Of a stretch of 38,600 bases of DNA, positions 1-9,932 are shown piece by piece. Every line of letters begins with the position of its first letter. Within the stretch, counting starts at the first letter, position 1. Source of the stretch: Candidatus Nanopelagicales bacterium (lineage in GTDB: Bacteria > Actinomycetota > Actinomycetes > S36-B12); the NCBI GenBank assembly GCA_009694585.1, contig SHUQ01000007.1, positions 1 to 38,600 of the forward strand, given 5' to 3'. The notes below the pieces were generated by a model. That model made no database searches. It saw nothing but the letters and a program-made list of their open reading frames with translations, and had not been told where the DNA came from. The translations under genes and the position numbers were made by a program.

Positions 1-288
1 TTAAGAAGGCCGCACCGGTTAAGAAGGCCGCACCGGTTAAGAAGGCCGCAGCGGTTAAGAAGGCCGCACCGGTTAAGAAGGCCGCACCGGTTAAGAAGGC
101 CGCAGCGGTTAAGAAGGCCGCACCGGTTAAGAAGGCCGCACCGGTTAAGAAGGCCGCAGCGGTTAAGAAGGCCGCAGCGGTTAAGAAGGCCGCAGCGGTT
201 AAGAAGGCCGCAGCGGTTAAGAAGGCCGTACCGGTTAAGAAGGCCGTACCGGGTAAGAAGGCCGCACCGGTTAAGAAGGCCGCACCCG
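1..288 (+). repeat. 16 tandem copies of an 18-bp unit (ttaagaaggccgca[c/g]cgg) encoding ([12 protein letters not shown])n in the sigma factor N-terminus; continues off the left edge
   Basis: Direct reading: units tile 1-18, 19-36 ... 271-288 with very few differences and an A-A-B super-pattern in the first nine units. Confidence 0.97.
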
Positions 289-1457
289 TCAAAGGCCTAA
301 AGGTCGAGATCGACGATGAACTAATCGAGGTACTTGCGACCGAGGACGGCCTGGTAGCAATTAATGCTGAAGATATTGATCCAGCTGAGCTCGCTGTCGT
401 GGCGATCCTTGAGGCTGATCTTGAGGCCGATATCGCAGTCGACATCGCTGAAGCCGTCGCTGATACCGGTGAGGGCGATGAAGCTAGTTTCGTCATTTCA
501 GATATTGACGATACGGATGAACCCGTGCAGACCGTTACCGTTGCGGGTGCAACAGCAGATCCGGTCAAGGATTATCTGAAGCAGATCGGCAAGGTCTCAC
601 TCCTTAATGCAGAGATGGAAGTGAATCTCGCCAAGCGTATTGAGGCGGGGCTCTTCGCTGAAGAGATACTCAATGAAGGCAAAAAGATCGAGAAGAAGTT
701 GTTTCGTGATCTGGAGTGGATCGCGCGCGATGGTCGCAGTGCCAAGAACCATCTACTTGAAGCAAACCTGCGACTTGTAGTTTCATTGGCTAAGCGCTAC
801 ACCGGCCGCGGCATGTTGTTCCTTGACCTGATCCAAGAGGGCAACCTCGGGCTGATTCGCGCGGTTGAAAAATTCGATTACACCAAGGGCTACAAGTTTT
901 CGACCTATGCCACGTGGTGGATCAGGCAAGCCATCACCAGAGCGATGGCTGATCAAGCGCGCACCATCCGCATCCCGGTGCACATGGTTGAAGTCATCAA
1001 CAAATTGGCTCGAGTGCAGCGGCAAATGCTCCAGGATCTAGGTCGTGAGCCAACACCGGAGGAGTTGGCTAAAGAGCTCGACATGACGCCGGAGAAAGTG
1101 GTTGAAGTTCAAAAATACGGCCGCGAGCCAATTTCACTGCATACTCCACTAGGTGAAGAGGGCGATAGCGAGTTCGGCGACCTGATCGAGGACTCCGAAG
1201 CGATCGTACCCGCCGATGCGGTGTCTTTCACCTTGCTGCAGGAACAACTCGAATCTGTTCTTGACACCTTGTCAGATCGCGAAGGCGGGGTTGTCAGGAT
1301 GCGCTTTGGACTAACCGATGGCCAGCCCAAGACACTTGACGAAATTGGCAAGGTCTATGGGGTTACCCGTGAGCGAATCCGACAGATTGAAAGCAAGACT
1401 ATGTCTAAGTTGCGCCACCCATCTAGGTCACAGGTTTTGCGCGACTACCTAGATTAA
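3..1457 (+). CDS. sigA: Principal RNA polymerase sigma factor (RpoD/SigA/HrdB), 5' end outside window
   Basis: Region 2-4 motifs: [57 protein letters not shown] and [31 protein letters not shown]. Frame stays open from position 3 through the repeat; the tracked start at 399 is an internal GTG. Confidence 0.97.
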   Translation, partial: KKAAPVKKAAPVKKAAAVKKAAPVKKAAPVKKAAAVKKAAPVKKAAPVKKAAAVKKAAAVKKAAAVKKAAAVKKAVPVKKAVPGKKAAPVKKAAPVKGLKVEIDDELIEVLATEDGLVAINAEDIDPAELAVVAILEADLEADIAVDIAEAVADTGEGDEASFVISDIDDTDEPVQTVTVAGATADPVKDYLKQIGKVSLLNAEMEVNLAKRIEAGLFAEEILNEGKKIEKKLFRDLEWIARDGRSAKNHLLEANLRLVVSLAKRYTGRGMLFLDLIQEGNLGLIRAVEKFDYTKGYKFSTYATWWIRQAITRAMADQARTIRIPVHMVEVINKLARVQRQMLQDLGREPTPEELAKELDMTPEKVVEVQKYGREPISLHTPLGEEGDSEFGDLIEDSEAIVPADAVSFTLLQEQLESVLDTLSDREGGVVRMRFGLTDGQPKTLDEIGKVYGVTRERIRQIESKTMSKLRHPSRSQVLRDYLD

Positions 1458-1497
1458 ATCGTGGAGTCTTAGGACCCGGACATCTCAGGCGGTCAAT

Positions 1498-1716
1498 TTA
1501 CCGGTTGTCAGTTGCCGAAGTGTGGACGAGCCGATGGGTCTCATCGACAATGGCTGCTGCCTGCGGCCGAAGAACAAGTTCATGGCGCGACCAGTGATGC
1601 CCGCAGAAAAGTAGGTCGGCGCCACCATGAAGTACCACGCGCACATAAGCCTGCGCATTGCAGCGGTCGCACCTATCGGTTGCACTTAGTGCAGGGGCAG
1701 TCATCGTCGTGGGCAT
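1498..1716 (-). CDS. DUF7455-type small zinc-binding protein
   Basis: ATDRCDRCNAQAYVRVVLHGGADLLFCGHHWSRHE matches the CxxC...CxxH family commonly next to sigA; start could be the internal Met at 1704. Confidence 0.8.
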   Translation of the reverse strand: MPTTMTAPALSATDRCDRCNAQAYVRVVLHGGADLLFCGHHWSRHELVLRPQAAAIVDETHRLVHTSATDNR

Positions 1717-1900
1717 TTACCAGGCACCTCCTCGGCTAGTTTTCGTGCTCATCGCCATTGGTAACAGTCTCTCATCACAATTGCATTCCCGACACGCCGC
1801 AGACCCTTGGTTCACGCAGAGCGAACTTTTAGGCCGGATCTGTGGACGACACGAACGGTCGAGGGATGATTTCGGCGGAATTCTCCGTAATCTTGGGCAA

Positions 1901-4024
1901 ATGGCCCCGAAAGCACCAAAGAAGCCAACCCGAACGGGAGCAACTGGCACCGCAGATGGCGTTGCTGGGTCGGCGTATACAGCCAAGCATCTGGCTGTTC
2001 TAGAGGGCCTAGAAGCGGTGCGCAAGCGCCCCGGAATGTACATCGGGTCTAATGATGGCCGCGGGCTGATGCATTGTCTGAGGGAGATCGTCGATAACTC
2101 TATTGACGAGGCTTTGGCGGGCTCCTGCAAGAAGATTGTCGTAACACTGCATTCTGATGGCTCGGCCGAGGTCAGTGATGATGGCCGGGGCATCCCGGTA
2201 GATGTTGAGCCGAAGACCAAACTAACCGGTATTGAAGTCGTAATGACCAAGCTGCACGCCGGTGGCAAGTTCGGCGGGGGTTCTTATACGGCTTCCGGCG
2301 GGCTGCATGGGGTCGGGGCATCGGTGGTTAATGCACTGTCGACGCGACTTGATGTGGAGGTGGATCGGGGGGCCAAGATTCACGCGATGTCATTTCGGCG
2401 CGGAGTGCCCGGTTCCTTCGAAGGAGATGGCCCCGATAGTGAGTTCGTTCGCAAGAGCGGCTTACGCATCACGGGCACCTGCCCGCGGAGTCGAACCGGC
2501 ACCCGAGTGCGTTGGTGGGCAGACACACAGGTATTCACTAAGGACGCGACATATGACCGCCAGGGGCTCCGCGAACGCGCAGTGCAAAGTACTTTCTTAG
2601 TCCCCGGCCTGGTTATCAGCGTGGTTGATGACCGCGACGCTGATGACCTGTATGAGGAGACGTTCCAGCATAAAGGCGGCATCACGGAGTATGTAGAGGC
2701 GCTGTCGGTTGGTGAACCAGTGTGTTCGGTGATTCGCCTACACGGTAAAGGGCATTTCCATGAAACCGTGCCGGTTCTTGATGACAAAGGGCATATGACA
2801 CCGCAAGATGTCGAGCGCGAAATGAGCGTCGATATCGCACTTCGCTGGGATGCGGGATACGAGTCAGATATCCGCTCATTCGTTAACGTAATCGCCACAC
2901 CCAAAGGTGGAACTCACTTAACCGGCTTTGAGCGAGCCATCGTGAAGACCATAAATGACCAGGTGCGTGCCGCCAAGATCCTCAAGGGGATTGAAGACAC
3001 CATCACTAAGGACGACGTCAACGAGGGTCTAACAGCCGTGGTAACGGTGCGATTGGCGGAGCCGCAATTCGAAGGCCAGACCAAGGAGATTTTAGGGACG
3101 CCCGCCGCAACTCGCATAGTTGGCAATGTGGTTTCGAAAGAACTAACCGCCTGGTTTGCCAATCCGCCCCGAGGAGAGAAAGTGGCGGCAAAGGCGGTTT
3201 TAGATAAAGCCGCGAACGCTATGCGTACAAGAGTTGCGGCGCGAACCCACCGTGACACGCAGCGGCGTAAAACCGCACTTGAATCTTCTGCGCTCCCGGC
3301 GAAGCTTGTTGACTGCCGTACCGATGAGGTGGAGCGCAGTGAACTTTTCATCGTCGAGGGCGATAGCGCATTGGGTACCGCAAAAGTGGCTCGAAATGCT
3401 GACCACCAGGCGCTGCTTCCAATTCGCGGCAAGATCCTAAATGTACAGAAGTCGTCACTCGCCGACATGCTGAAAAACACCGAGTGTGCGTCCATCATCC
3501 AAGTAATTGGTGCTGGTTCTGGTCGATCATTTGATCTGGACCAGGCGCGATACGGCAAAGTGATTTTGATGTCCGATGCCGACGTTGACGGAGCCCACAT
3601 TCGATGCTTGCTATTGACATTGATTAATCGCTATTTGCATCCGCTTTTAGAAGCTGGGCGTGTTTATGCCGCCGTACCACCCTTGCACCGCATCGAAATA
3701 GTTAATGCTGGAGCTAAAGCCAATGAGGTCATCTATACCTATTCGGACGTTGAGATGAAGTCGGTCCTGGCTGATGCCAATAAGCGCGGCCGGAAAGTAA
3801 AGGACCCAATTCAGCGTTATAAGGGCCTCGGCGAAATGGATGCAGGCCAACTTCGAGAGACCACTATGGACCCAGCTCACCGAACCCTTAGACGCATCAC
3901 TATGAATGACGTCGACGGTGCTCGTGAGGTATTTGACCTACTCATGGGTGGTGAAGTAGCCCCGCGTAAGGAGTTCATTGTTGATGGTGCGGCCGGATTG
4001 GACCGCCAGCGAATCGACGCCTAA
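1901..4024 (+). CDS. parE: Type IIA topoisomerase subunit B (ParE-like)
   Basis: GHKL and Toprim motifs: GMYIGSNDGRGLMHCLREIVDNSIDEA, EGDSALGTAK, LPIRGKILNVQK, MSDADVDGAHIR. Start moved from 1658 to ATG 1901 (MAPKAPKKP), 7 nt after TAATCT. Confidence 0.93.
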   Translation: MAPKAPKKPTRTGATGTADGVAGSAYTAKHLAVLEGLEAVRKRPGMYIGSNDGRGLMHCLREIVDNSIDEALAGSCKKIVVTLHSDGSAEVSDDGRGIPVDVEPKTKLTGIEVVMTKLHAGGKFGGGSYTASGGLHGVGASVVNALSTRLDVEVDRGAKIHAMSFRRGVPGSFEGDGPDSEFVRKSGLRITGTCPRSRTGTRVRWWADTQVFTKDATYDRQGLRERAVQSTFLVPGLVISVVDDRDADDLYEETFQHKGGITEYVEALSVGEPVCSVIRLHGKGHFHETVPVLDDKGHMTPQDVEREMSVDIALRWDAGYESDIRSFVNVIATPKGGTHLTGFERAIVKTINDQVRAAKILKGIEDTITKDDVNEGLTAVVTVRLAEPQFEGQTKEILGTPAATRIVGNVVSKELTAWFANPPRGEKVAAKAVLDKAANAMRTRVAARTHRDTQRRKTALESSALPAKLVDCRTDEVERSELFIVEGDSALGTAKVARNADHQALLPIRGKILNVQKSSLADMLKNTECASIIQVIGAGSGRSFDLDQARYGKVILMSDADVDGAHIRCLLLTLINRYLHPLLEAGRVYAAVPPLHRIEIVNAGAKANEVIYTYSDVEMKSVLADANKRGRKVKDPIQRYKGLGEMDAGQLRETTMDPAHRTLRRITMNDVDGAREVFDLLMGGEVAPRKEFIVDGAAGLDRQRIDA

Positions 4025-4106
4025 GGTCGGCCCTCCTTGCCGGTAACGACGGGTTAGTCTGGGACACAAGTGGAAGACAGTCAAAAGTGTTTTTGGGGGT
4101 AATGGG

Positions 4107-5471
4107 ATGGCTCGACCGTTACGCGTTGCTGTGGTGGGATCAGGGCCTTCGGGCATGTATGCAGCGGACGCGCTAATTAGCCAGCAAGATCTTCCGGTGA
4201 CAGTCGACGTCATTGACAAACTTCCGGTGCCCTTTGGCTTGGTGAGGTATGGCGTGGCGCCAGACCATGTCAGCATTCGCTCAGTGCGCGATACCTTAGA
4301 CAAAGTGTTTGAGAAGCCCGGGGTGCGTTTTATTGGGGGGCTAGAAGTCGGCGTTGATATTTCAGTCCAAACTCTTCACGAATTCTTTGATGCAATTATG
4401 TTTACCTATGGGGCCTCCCGTGATCGCCGACTTGGGGTTCCTGGGGAGGATTTAGACGGAAGCGTGGCAGCGACCGATTTTGTTGCTTGGTACTGCGGAC
4501 ACCCCGATGCTGATCGGGCAACATTTGAGCGTTTGATTCCAACGGCGACTTCTGCGGTTGTTGTCGGAGTTGGTAACGTGGCGGTTGACGTCACCCGCGT
4601 CTTAGCGAAGACGGTGGATGAACTCACACACACGGATATGCCTGAATATGTATTAGACACCTTACGCAAGTCCTTGCTAACAGATATCCACGTTCTTGGG
4701 AGGCGTGGCCCAGCTCAGGCTACGTATACCACCAAAGAGCTGCGAGAGCTAGGCGAGCTCTTAGACGCCGATATCGTTGTTGAGCGGGCCGATCTGGTCT
4801 TTGATGCGGGTAGCGAACAAGCGATAGCAAATGATAAGTCGATAGCTCGCAATGTCGAGGTGGTCAAAGAGTGGGCGACAAGAAGAACGACCGGTAAGTC
4901 CCGCCGAATTCATCTCCACTTCATGTCCCGCCCGGTCGAACTACGTGGTGATGACCGAGTGCGCGAAGTGGTCGTCGAGCGAACCGAACTTGATGGGGCT
5001 GGTGGCGCCAAAGGCACCGGTGAAACATTTGTTATCAAAGCCGATCTAGTGGTACGTAGTGTGGGATATCGGGGAATGGCGCTGCCGGGTGTGCCATTTG
5101 ACGAGGGTCAAAGCGTAATTCCACATCTAGATGGGCGGGTACAACTAGGTGGAGCCCCGGTGAGTGGGCAATATGTGGCCGGCTGGATTAAACGAGGCCC
5201 CACCGGGATCATCGGCACTAATAAGAAAGACGCTACGGCGACCGTGGCTGCACTGCTGGCTGATGCCAATAACTTGCCGGCCGCGCCGTTGCCTAGTCCT
5301 GCCGACTTCGACACGTGGTTGTTGCAATCTGGTATTACGGTAGTAGATAGTGCAGGTTGGCAATTGATTGACGCGGCCGAACGCGCACTTGGCGAGAGTA
5401 AGGGTCGGGAGCGCACGACCATCCAAACCACCGAAGACTTGCTCAATGCAGCAAACGCAATCGTAAGCTAA
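4107..5471 (+). CDS. fprA: Ferredoxin/adrenodoxin-type NADP reductase (FprA-like)
   Basis: N-terminal VAVVGSGPSGMYAADAL, PVPFGLVRYGVAPDH, VVGVGNVAVDVTRVL, GWIKRGPTGIIGTNKKDA. Confidence 0.92.
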   Translation: MARPLRVAVVGSGPSGMYAADALISQQDLPVTVDVIDKLPVPFGLVRYGVAPDHVSIRSVRDTLDKVFEKPGVRFIGGLEVGVDISVQTLHEFFDAIMFTYGASRDRRLGVPGEDLDGSVAATDFVAWYCGHPDADRATFERLIPTATSAVVVGVGNVAVDVTRVLAKTVDELTHTDMPEYVLDTLRKSLLTDIHVLGRRGPAQATYTTKELRELGELLDADIVVERADLVFDAGSEQAIANDKSIARNVEVVKEWATRRTTGKSRRIHLHFMSRPVELRGDDRVREVVVERTELDGAGGAKGTGETFVIKADLVVRSVGYRGMALPGVPFDEGQSVIPHLDGRVQLGGAPVSGQYVAGWIKRGPTGIIGTNKKDATATVAALLADANNLPAAPLPSPADFDTWLLQSGITVVDSAGWQLIDAAERALGESKGRERTTIQTTEDLLNAANAIVS

Positions 5472-5475
5472 TTGC

Positions 5476-6456
5476 TCAGATGAGTTGCCAAGGTGTCACC
5501 GCGGCGACACCTACACTGCGCCAGGTAAAAACCTTGGTCGGTTCAACACCGCAAGACTCGGCGCGAGGTTCGGCAAGTTCTTCGCGCCTTAGATTGACCT
5601 GCCAAGCCCGCCCATCTACGTGGCGAACCTCAGCGACTAGTGAGGATCCAACGCCGGGAAGTGCGGCCATGACTGGCATCGGCACCGGGCGGCCATCGAT
5701 GACCCGGAGTGCATCGAGGACATCACGTTCGTAGATACCTAAGCTTTGGCGGACGACAATTTCAGCTACCTGTAAGGGATGAGTAAAACAACTGCGCCCA
5801 CGGTAATTATCGAGTGGAAGGTGACTTAGCTGTGAGTCGGAATAGACGGCTAGGGCATCGTCGACCGTGAGCCGGCCGAAAACCGCACCGCACGGCAAAC
5901 TAAGCACAGTTGGGGCAAATCGATGACCACCGATGTGGCTCGATTCCCAGATGAATTCACGGTCGGCCGCACTCACGCTTCGGAGTAGATCAGTTATTAG
6001 AGCGCGGCCGTGTAAGGCACAGCAGGCATCGCGGCCACTGTGCGTGCACACCAAAAGCAGTGGTGCGACAATTGATACGCCAAACGGGGGCAGGGCTCCG
6101 GCGGCCATATCGGTAAAATCCCAGCCCGCGATAACTGTTAAGTCGGACATCGTGCCGTGTCGCATGCGGGTGGCGCCAGGTGAGGTGTGAACAATCCAAA
6201 CATTCCTTGAGTCCGAACCGGTGGCCCGTTCGAGGCGATCGGGATGGCGAACCAGCAGGACCGACACTCCGGTGCCTTCGGTTCGGTCTTTTAGGATTTG
6301 GCCAAGTACCGGATCTAGATGCGAATCGACAAGAGCCTGTTTGCCCCAAGGTCCGGGTTGTTCAATCAAAACCCAGCAGGTGGCCACCGGTGCAGTACCA
6401 GCCAAAGGCTCACCGACTTCGAGTGCGGCACTAGCACAGTTGGCCGTCACAGACAC
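5476..6456 (-). CDS. Sucrase/ferredoxin-like (Apd1-type thioredoxin-fold [2Fe-2S]) protein
   Basis: [20 protein letters not shown] plus [19 protein letters not shown] (HxxxH). Likely start GTG 6456, overlapping the parC stop. Confidence 0.82.
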   Translation of the reverse strand: MSVTANCASAALEVGEPLAGTAPVATCWVLIEQPGPWGKQALVDSHLDPVLGQILKDRTEGTGVSVLLVRHPDRLERATGSDSRNVWIVHTSPGATRMRHGTMSDLTVIAGWDFTDMAAGALPPFGVSIVAPLLLVCTHSGRDACCALHGRALITDLLRSVSAADREFIWESSHIGGHRFAPTVLSLPCGAVFGRLTVDDALAVYSDSQLSHLPLDNYRGRSCFTHPLQVAEIVVRQSLGIYERDVLDALRVIDGRPVPMPVMAALPGVGSSLVAEVRHVDGRAWQVNLRREELAEPRAESCGVEPTKVFTWRSVGVAAVTPWQLI

Positions 6457-8894
6457 CCACCGATCCCTGCGATCGGGGTAACCCCGGGGGAGCCGGTGCC
6501 ATCTCGCTTCCCCCAGGTGGTCGGTAGATCGGCAGGGACGCCAGAGGCTGTTGCAGCCCGCGCCGGGCCAATACCAACCCAAGCGACCAGCAAACTATCC
6601 TCGCCGGAGCGGAACTTGTGGCAGCGCACGCCACCGGTACCTCGACCCTTTGCCGGGTACTCCACAAGCGGGGTGACCTTAATGCTGCCTGCATCGGTGC
6701 CCGGCAGTGCGTCGGCCGAACCGGCGATAGTTACCACTACTGCCGTATCGGCTGGTTGAAGCGCGGTAAAGGAAACCACCTGTGCACCGGGGTTAAGGCG
6801 AACACCAACCATCCCGCCCGCCGCCCGACCTTGAGGCCGGACCGCGCTTGCGGCAAATCTAAGTAGTTGACCATCGGAAGTGACGAAAACCAACTCCGCA
6901 GTTTCTGCAGCAGCCTCGCTCAGGCCGATTGCACCAACAACTAAGTCATCAGCGTCGAGTCGAATGATGTCCCATGAGTCTTTGTTTGAAAGTGCGTCTG
7001 GGATAACCCTCTTGATGATTCCACTCGCCGTGGCAAGAGCAATGCCACTCGTATCGTCAAGGGTAGTTAGGCACAAGGCACTTTCGCCCAGCGGCAGGTC
7101 CACAAAAGCGCCTATCGGAGCTCCTGCTGATAGCGCGGGTATCCCGACTACGGAAGGCAGGGCGGGTAGATCGACTACCGACAGTCGCACTATGCGCCCA
7201 GCGCTGGTCACTAAGCCGATGAATCCGCGGTTGGTCGCGGGTACTGCACTGACTATCACATCGTGGTTTGCCCTGCTGCTTTCGACAGCGTCATCAAATA
7301 CTGGGTCGGCAATTCGTGCCAGTAGTCCGGTACTAGACATCAGAACCACGCAGGGTTCGTCATAGACTTCAAGTGGTACCGCGGCTGATATCGAAGCCGC
7401 ACCTGCTTCCATCAGCAAGGTGCGACGCCCAGTCGTGTGGGCCTGGGAGATTGCGGCCAGTTCATCGGAAACTACGGTCCGCAGTTGGCTGTCGTCGTCG
7501 ATGATCGCAGATAGCGTCGCAATGTCGCCATTTAAAACAGCAGATTCTTTTTCTAGTTCAATTCGTGAAAATTTTGTCAATCTCCGCAGTGGCATTTCAA
7601 GTATGTAAGAGGTCTGAACCTCACTGAGATCGAACACCTCAATCAGGCGGACCTTGGCCGCGGCCGCATCGTCGGATTCGCGAATAAGTTGTATAATTTC
7701 ATCAATGTCGATAATGGCGATAAGGAGGCCAGCCACCAGATGCAGACGATCTTGGGCTTTGGTCCGACGAAAAAGGCTACGGCGCCGCACAACTTCGAGT
7801 CGATGATCGATGAAAACATGCAATAGCGTGAGTAAGCCCAATGTCTGCGGTTGCCCTTCCACGAGTGCCACCGCATTGATATTTACCGATTCTTCCATTG
7901 GCGTGAGCTTGAATAGGTTCTCAAGTACGGCTTCAGGGTGGAACCCATTCTTAACATCTATCACCAAGTTGAGTCCAGAGTCACCGTCGGTTAGATCAGT
8001 TACGTTTGCAATCCCCACCAGCTTCTTGTTTTGCACAAGATCCTTAATGCGCTCGATGATCCTTTCGGGACCAACGTTCATTGGTAATTCCGTGACGATT
8101 ATGCCCCGACGCCTAGGGGAGACTTGGTCAATACGGGTGCGAGCTCTAACCCGAAAAGTGCCTCGTCCGCTTTCATAAGCTTCACGTACCCCGCTCAGGC
8201 CAATTATTACCCCACCGCCGGGCAGGTCAGGTCCGGGGATGAACTTCATGACCTCGCCAAGGGCCGCCTTTGGATGCTTAATTAGGTGGCGGGCTGCGCC
8301 TATTACCTCGCCAAGGTTGTGGGGGACCAAGGTGGTTGCCATGCCAACGGCGATCCCTGAAGCTCCATTTACGAGGAGGTTTGGAATCGCGGCGGGCAGC
8401 ACCATCGGCTCGGTTTCGCGACCATCGTAGTTTGGAACAAAATCGACCACATCTTCGTCAAGACTCAAGGTCATATCAAGCGCTGAGGCAGCTAGCCGAG
8501 CTTCGGTGTAGCGCATAGCGGCTGGGCCGTCGTCAAGTGAACCAAAGTTGCCGTGGCCATCGACCATGGGCAGGCGCAAGGTAAATGGCTGAGCCATTCT
8601 AACGAGTGCGTCGTAGATTGCTGAATCCCCATGTGGATGCAGGCGGCCCATTACTTCACCAACGACGCGGGCACTTTTCACATGCCCGCGTTCTGGTCTA
8701 AGTCCCATTTGCGCCATCTGAAACAGAATTCGTCGTTGTACCGGTTTAAGCCCATCGCGCGCATCAGGTAGTGCCCGAGCGTAAATAACCGAATAGGCGT
8801 ACTCCAAGAATGAGGCTCGCATTTCATCGGAAACGTCAATATCGACGATGCGGCCATCACCGGGGGCAACCGGCTTGGTAGAGCGCCTAGCCAT
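6447..8894 (-). CDS. parC: Type IIA topoisomerase subunit A (ParC-like)
   Basis: [48 protein letters not shown] (catalytic Tyr downstream, RYTEARL). Start moved to ATG 8894 (MARRSTKP). Confidence 0.93.
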   Translation of the reverse strand: MARRSTKPVAPGDGRIVDIDVSDEMRASFLEYAYSVIYARALPDARDGLKPVQRRILFQMAQMGLRPERGHVKSARVVGEVMGRLHPHGDSAIYDALVRMAQPFTLRLPMVDGHGNFGSLDDGPAAMRYTEARLAASALDMTLSLDEDVVDFVPNYDGRETEPMVLPAAIPNLLVNGASGIAVGMATTLVPHNLGEVIGAARHLIKHPKAALGEVMKFIPGPDLPGGGVIIGLSGVREAYESGRGTFRVRARTRIDQVSPRRRGIIVTELPMNVGPERIIERIKDLVQNKKLVGIANVTDLTDGDSGLNLVIDVKNGFHPEAVLENLFKLTPMEESVNINAVALVEGQPQTLGLLTLLHVFIDHRLEVVRRRSLFRRTKAQDRLHLVAGLLIAIIDIDEIIQLIRESDDAAAAKVRLIEVFDLSEVQTSYILEMPLRRLTKFSRIELEKESAVLNGDIATLSAIIDDDSQLRTVVSDELAAISQAHTTGRRTLLMEAGAASISAAVPLEVYDEPCVVLMSSTGLLARIADPVFDDAVESSRANHDVIVSAVPATNRGFIGLVTSAGRIVRLSVVDLPALPSVVGIPALSAGAPIGAFVDLPLGESALCLTTLDDTSGIALATASGIIKRVIPDALSNKDSWDIIRLDADDLVVGAIGLSEAAAETAELVFVTSDGQLLRFAASAVRPQGRAAGGMVGVRLNPGAQVVSFTALQPADTAVVVTIAGSADALPGTDAGSIKVTPLVEYPAKGRGTGGVRCHKFRSGEDSLLVAWVGIGPARAATASGVPADLPTTWGKRDGTGSPGVTPIAGIGGCL

Positions 8895-8985
8895 TATTAG
8901 CCCTTCTCGTCGAGAATTGAGCACCGGCACGAGGCAGTAGTCCACGCCCAGCGATAAATCGATAATTGAGCATGATTCTCGCGGG

Positions 8986-9247
8986 TCAGGGGGTGTTCGG
9001 ACCGGCTCCGACACGGCAGATTGCCTGTGTGGCTACTCGCACCCCCGCCGTGACTGCCGTAATCAGAGGCAATCAAGCGCGTCAGCTTGGTAAAAACCCA
9101 GCGGCGAAAGCATCACCCCGCTACCCGAAGATTCTCAGGGCGAGGCAGCCCGTGGCTTATGATCGTCGATTCAAGCGCCACAACGGCGTGGTTATCGGCG
9201 AGGGCTGTGGCAACTTCAGGGGATACAACTAGCGGCGGATTAGTCAC
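8986..9247 (-). pseudogene. Fused remnant: psuG 5' end (pseudouridine-5'-phosphate glycosidase) joined to the 3' end of a PfkB-family kinase (probable psuK)
   Basis: Minus strand from GTG 9247: [44 protein letters not shown]. Shifted frame then gives [41 protein letters not shown], i.e. the PfkB G-D-A-F-x-A-G-F signature and a typical PfkB C-terminus with in-frame stops. Confidence 0.8.
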
Positions 9248-9353
9248 CCGATAACCGTATCTTGCTCGTCTCGGGATTGGCCGCCACCGCTCGATAAGGC
9301 TAATTTTGCCGTTGGTTTCCGTCAGATACTAGATGTGGCAAGATATTGAAGTG

Positions 9354-9929
9354 ATGAACCTCGATCAGCAGTTGCGAACTGATATTCAGCGCAGTGGTTA
9401 CTACCCTGACCTAGTTGCCGATGCTCTGGACACCGCACTGGCTGGGGAGCCACTGAAGTCTTATCTTGTCCACCACGAGGCCACCTTTGACCAAGATGAG
9501 TTAAGGCGACACGTGACGGTATTGGCATTGACTCCTACTCGACTAATTGTGGGCCACACTGACGAACATGGCATAGATGAAATCAATCCGACGCCATTTG
9601 CGACCGCTTCAACCGAGGCCGTTCGCCTTGAGCGGGTGGATTCGGTAGTCGTCACGCGTGTTGTTAGCGAGCCGGCAAAGTATCAACCAGGTGGGCCGAC
9701 AGCGGAAGTTGTTTTGACGATCGGGTGGGGCGCGGTGAGTCGCATCGATTTGGAGCCGGCAAATTGTGGTGATCCGCAGTGCGAAGCTGAACACGGATTC
9801 ACCGGAACATCGAGCAACGATGATCTATCAGTGCGCGTCTCAGAAGTTGCTGACGGAGCCGATGTTGTAGCCCAGGCACTTACTTTCGCGGCTGCATTAT
9901 CACAGGCGACCGCGGCTAGGCTGCGCTAG
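9354..9929 (+). CDS. DUF5998 family protein
   Basis: MNLDQQLRTDIQRSGYYPDLVADALDTALAGEPLKSYLVHHEATFDQDELRRHVTVLALTPTRLIVGHTDE; conserved position near tdk in actinobacteria. Confidence 0.8.
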   Translation: MNLDQQLRTDIQRSGYYPDLVADALDTALAGEPLKSYLVHHEATFDQDELRRHVTVLALTPTRLIVGHTDEHGIDEINPTPFATASTEAVRLERVDSVVVTRVVSEPAKYQPGGPTAEVVLTIGWGAVSRIDLEPANCGDPQCEAEHGFTGTSSNDDLSVRVSEVADGADVVAQALTFAAALSQATAARLR

Positions 9930-9932
9930 TTC

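Noticed and set aside
1-288. CRISPR-like or intergenic satellite array
   Set aside because: Units are contiguous without spacers, 18 bp long, and in frame with the sigma factor.
1658-1900. N-terminal 81-aa extension of the parE ORF in the track
   Set aside because: No ParE similarity before MAPKAPKKP; a TAATCT -10-like box lies inside it 7 nt before ATG 1901, so this is promoter DNA.
2262-2904. Long antisense ORFs over parE and other core genes
   Set aside because: No recognisable domains; they overlap strongly supported genes on the opposite strand.
8550-8620. Possible fluoroquinolone-resistance change in the ParC QRDR
   Set aside because: [12 protein letters not shown] keeps Ser and Asp at the key positions; it looks wild type.
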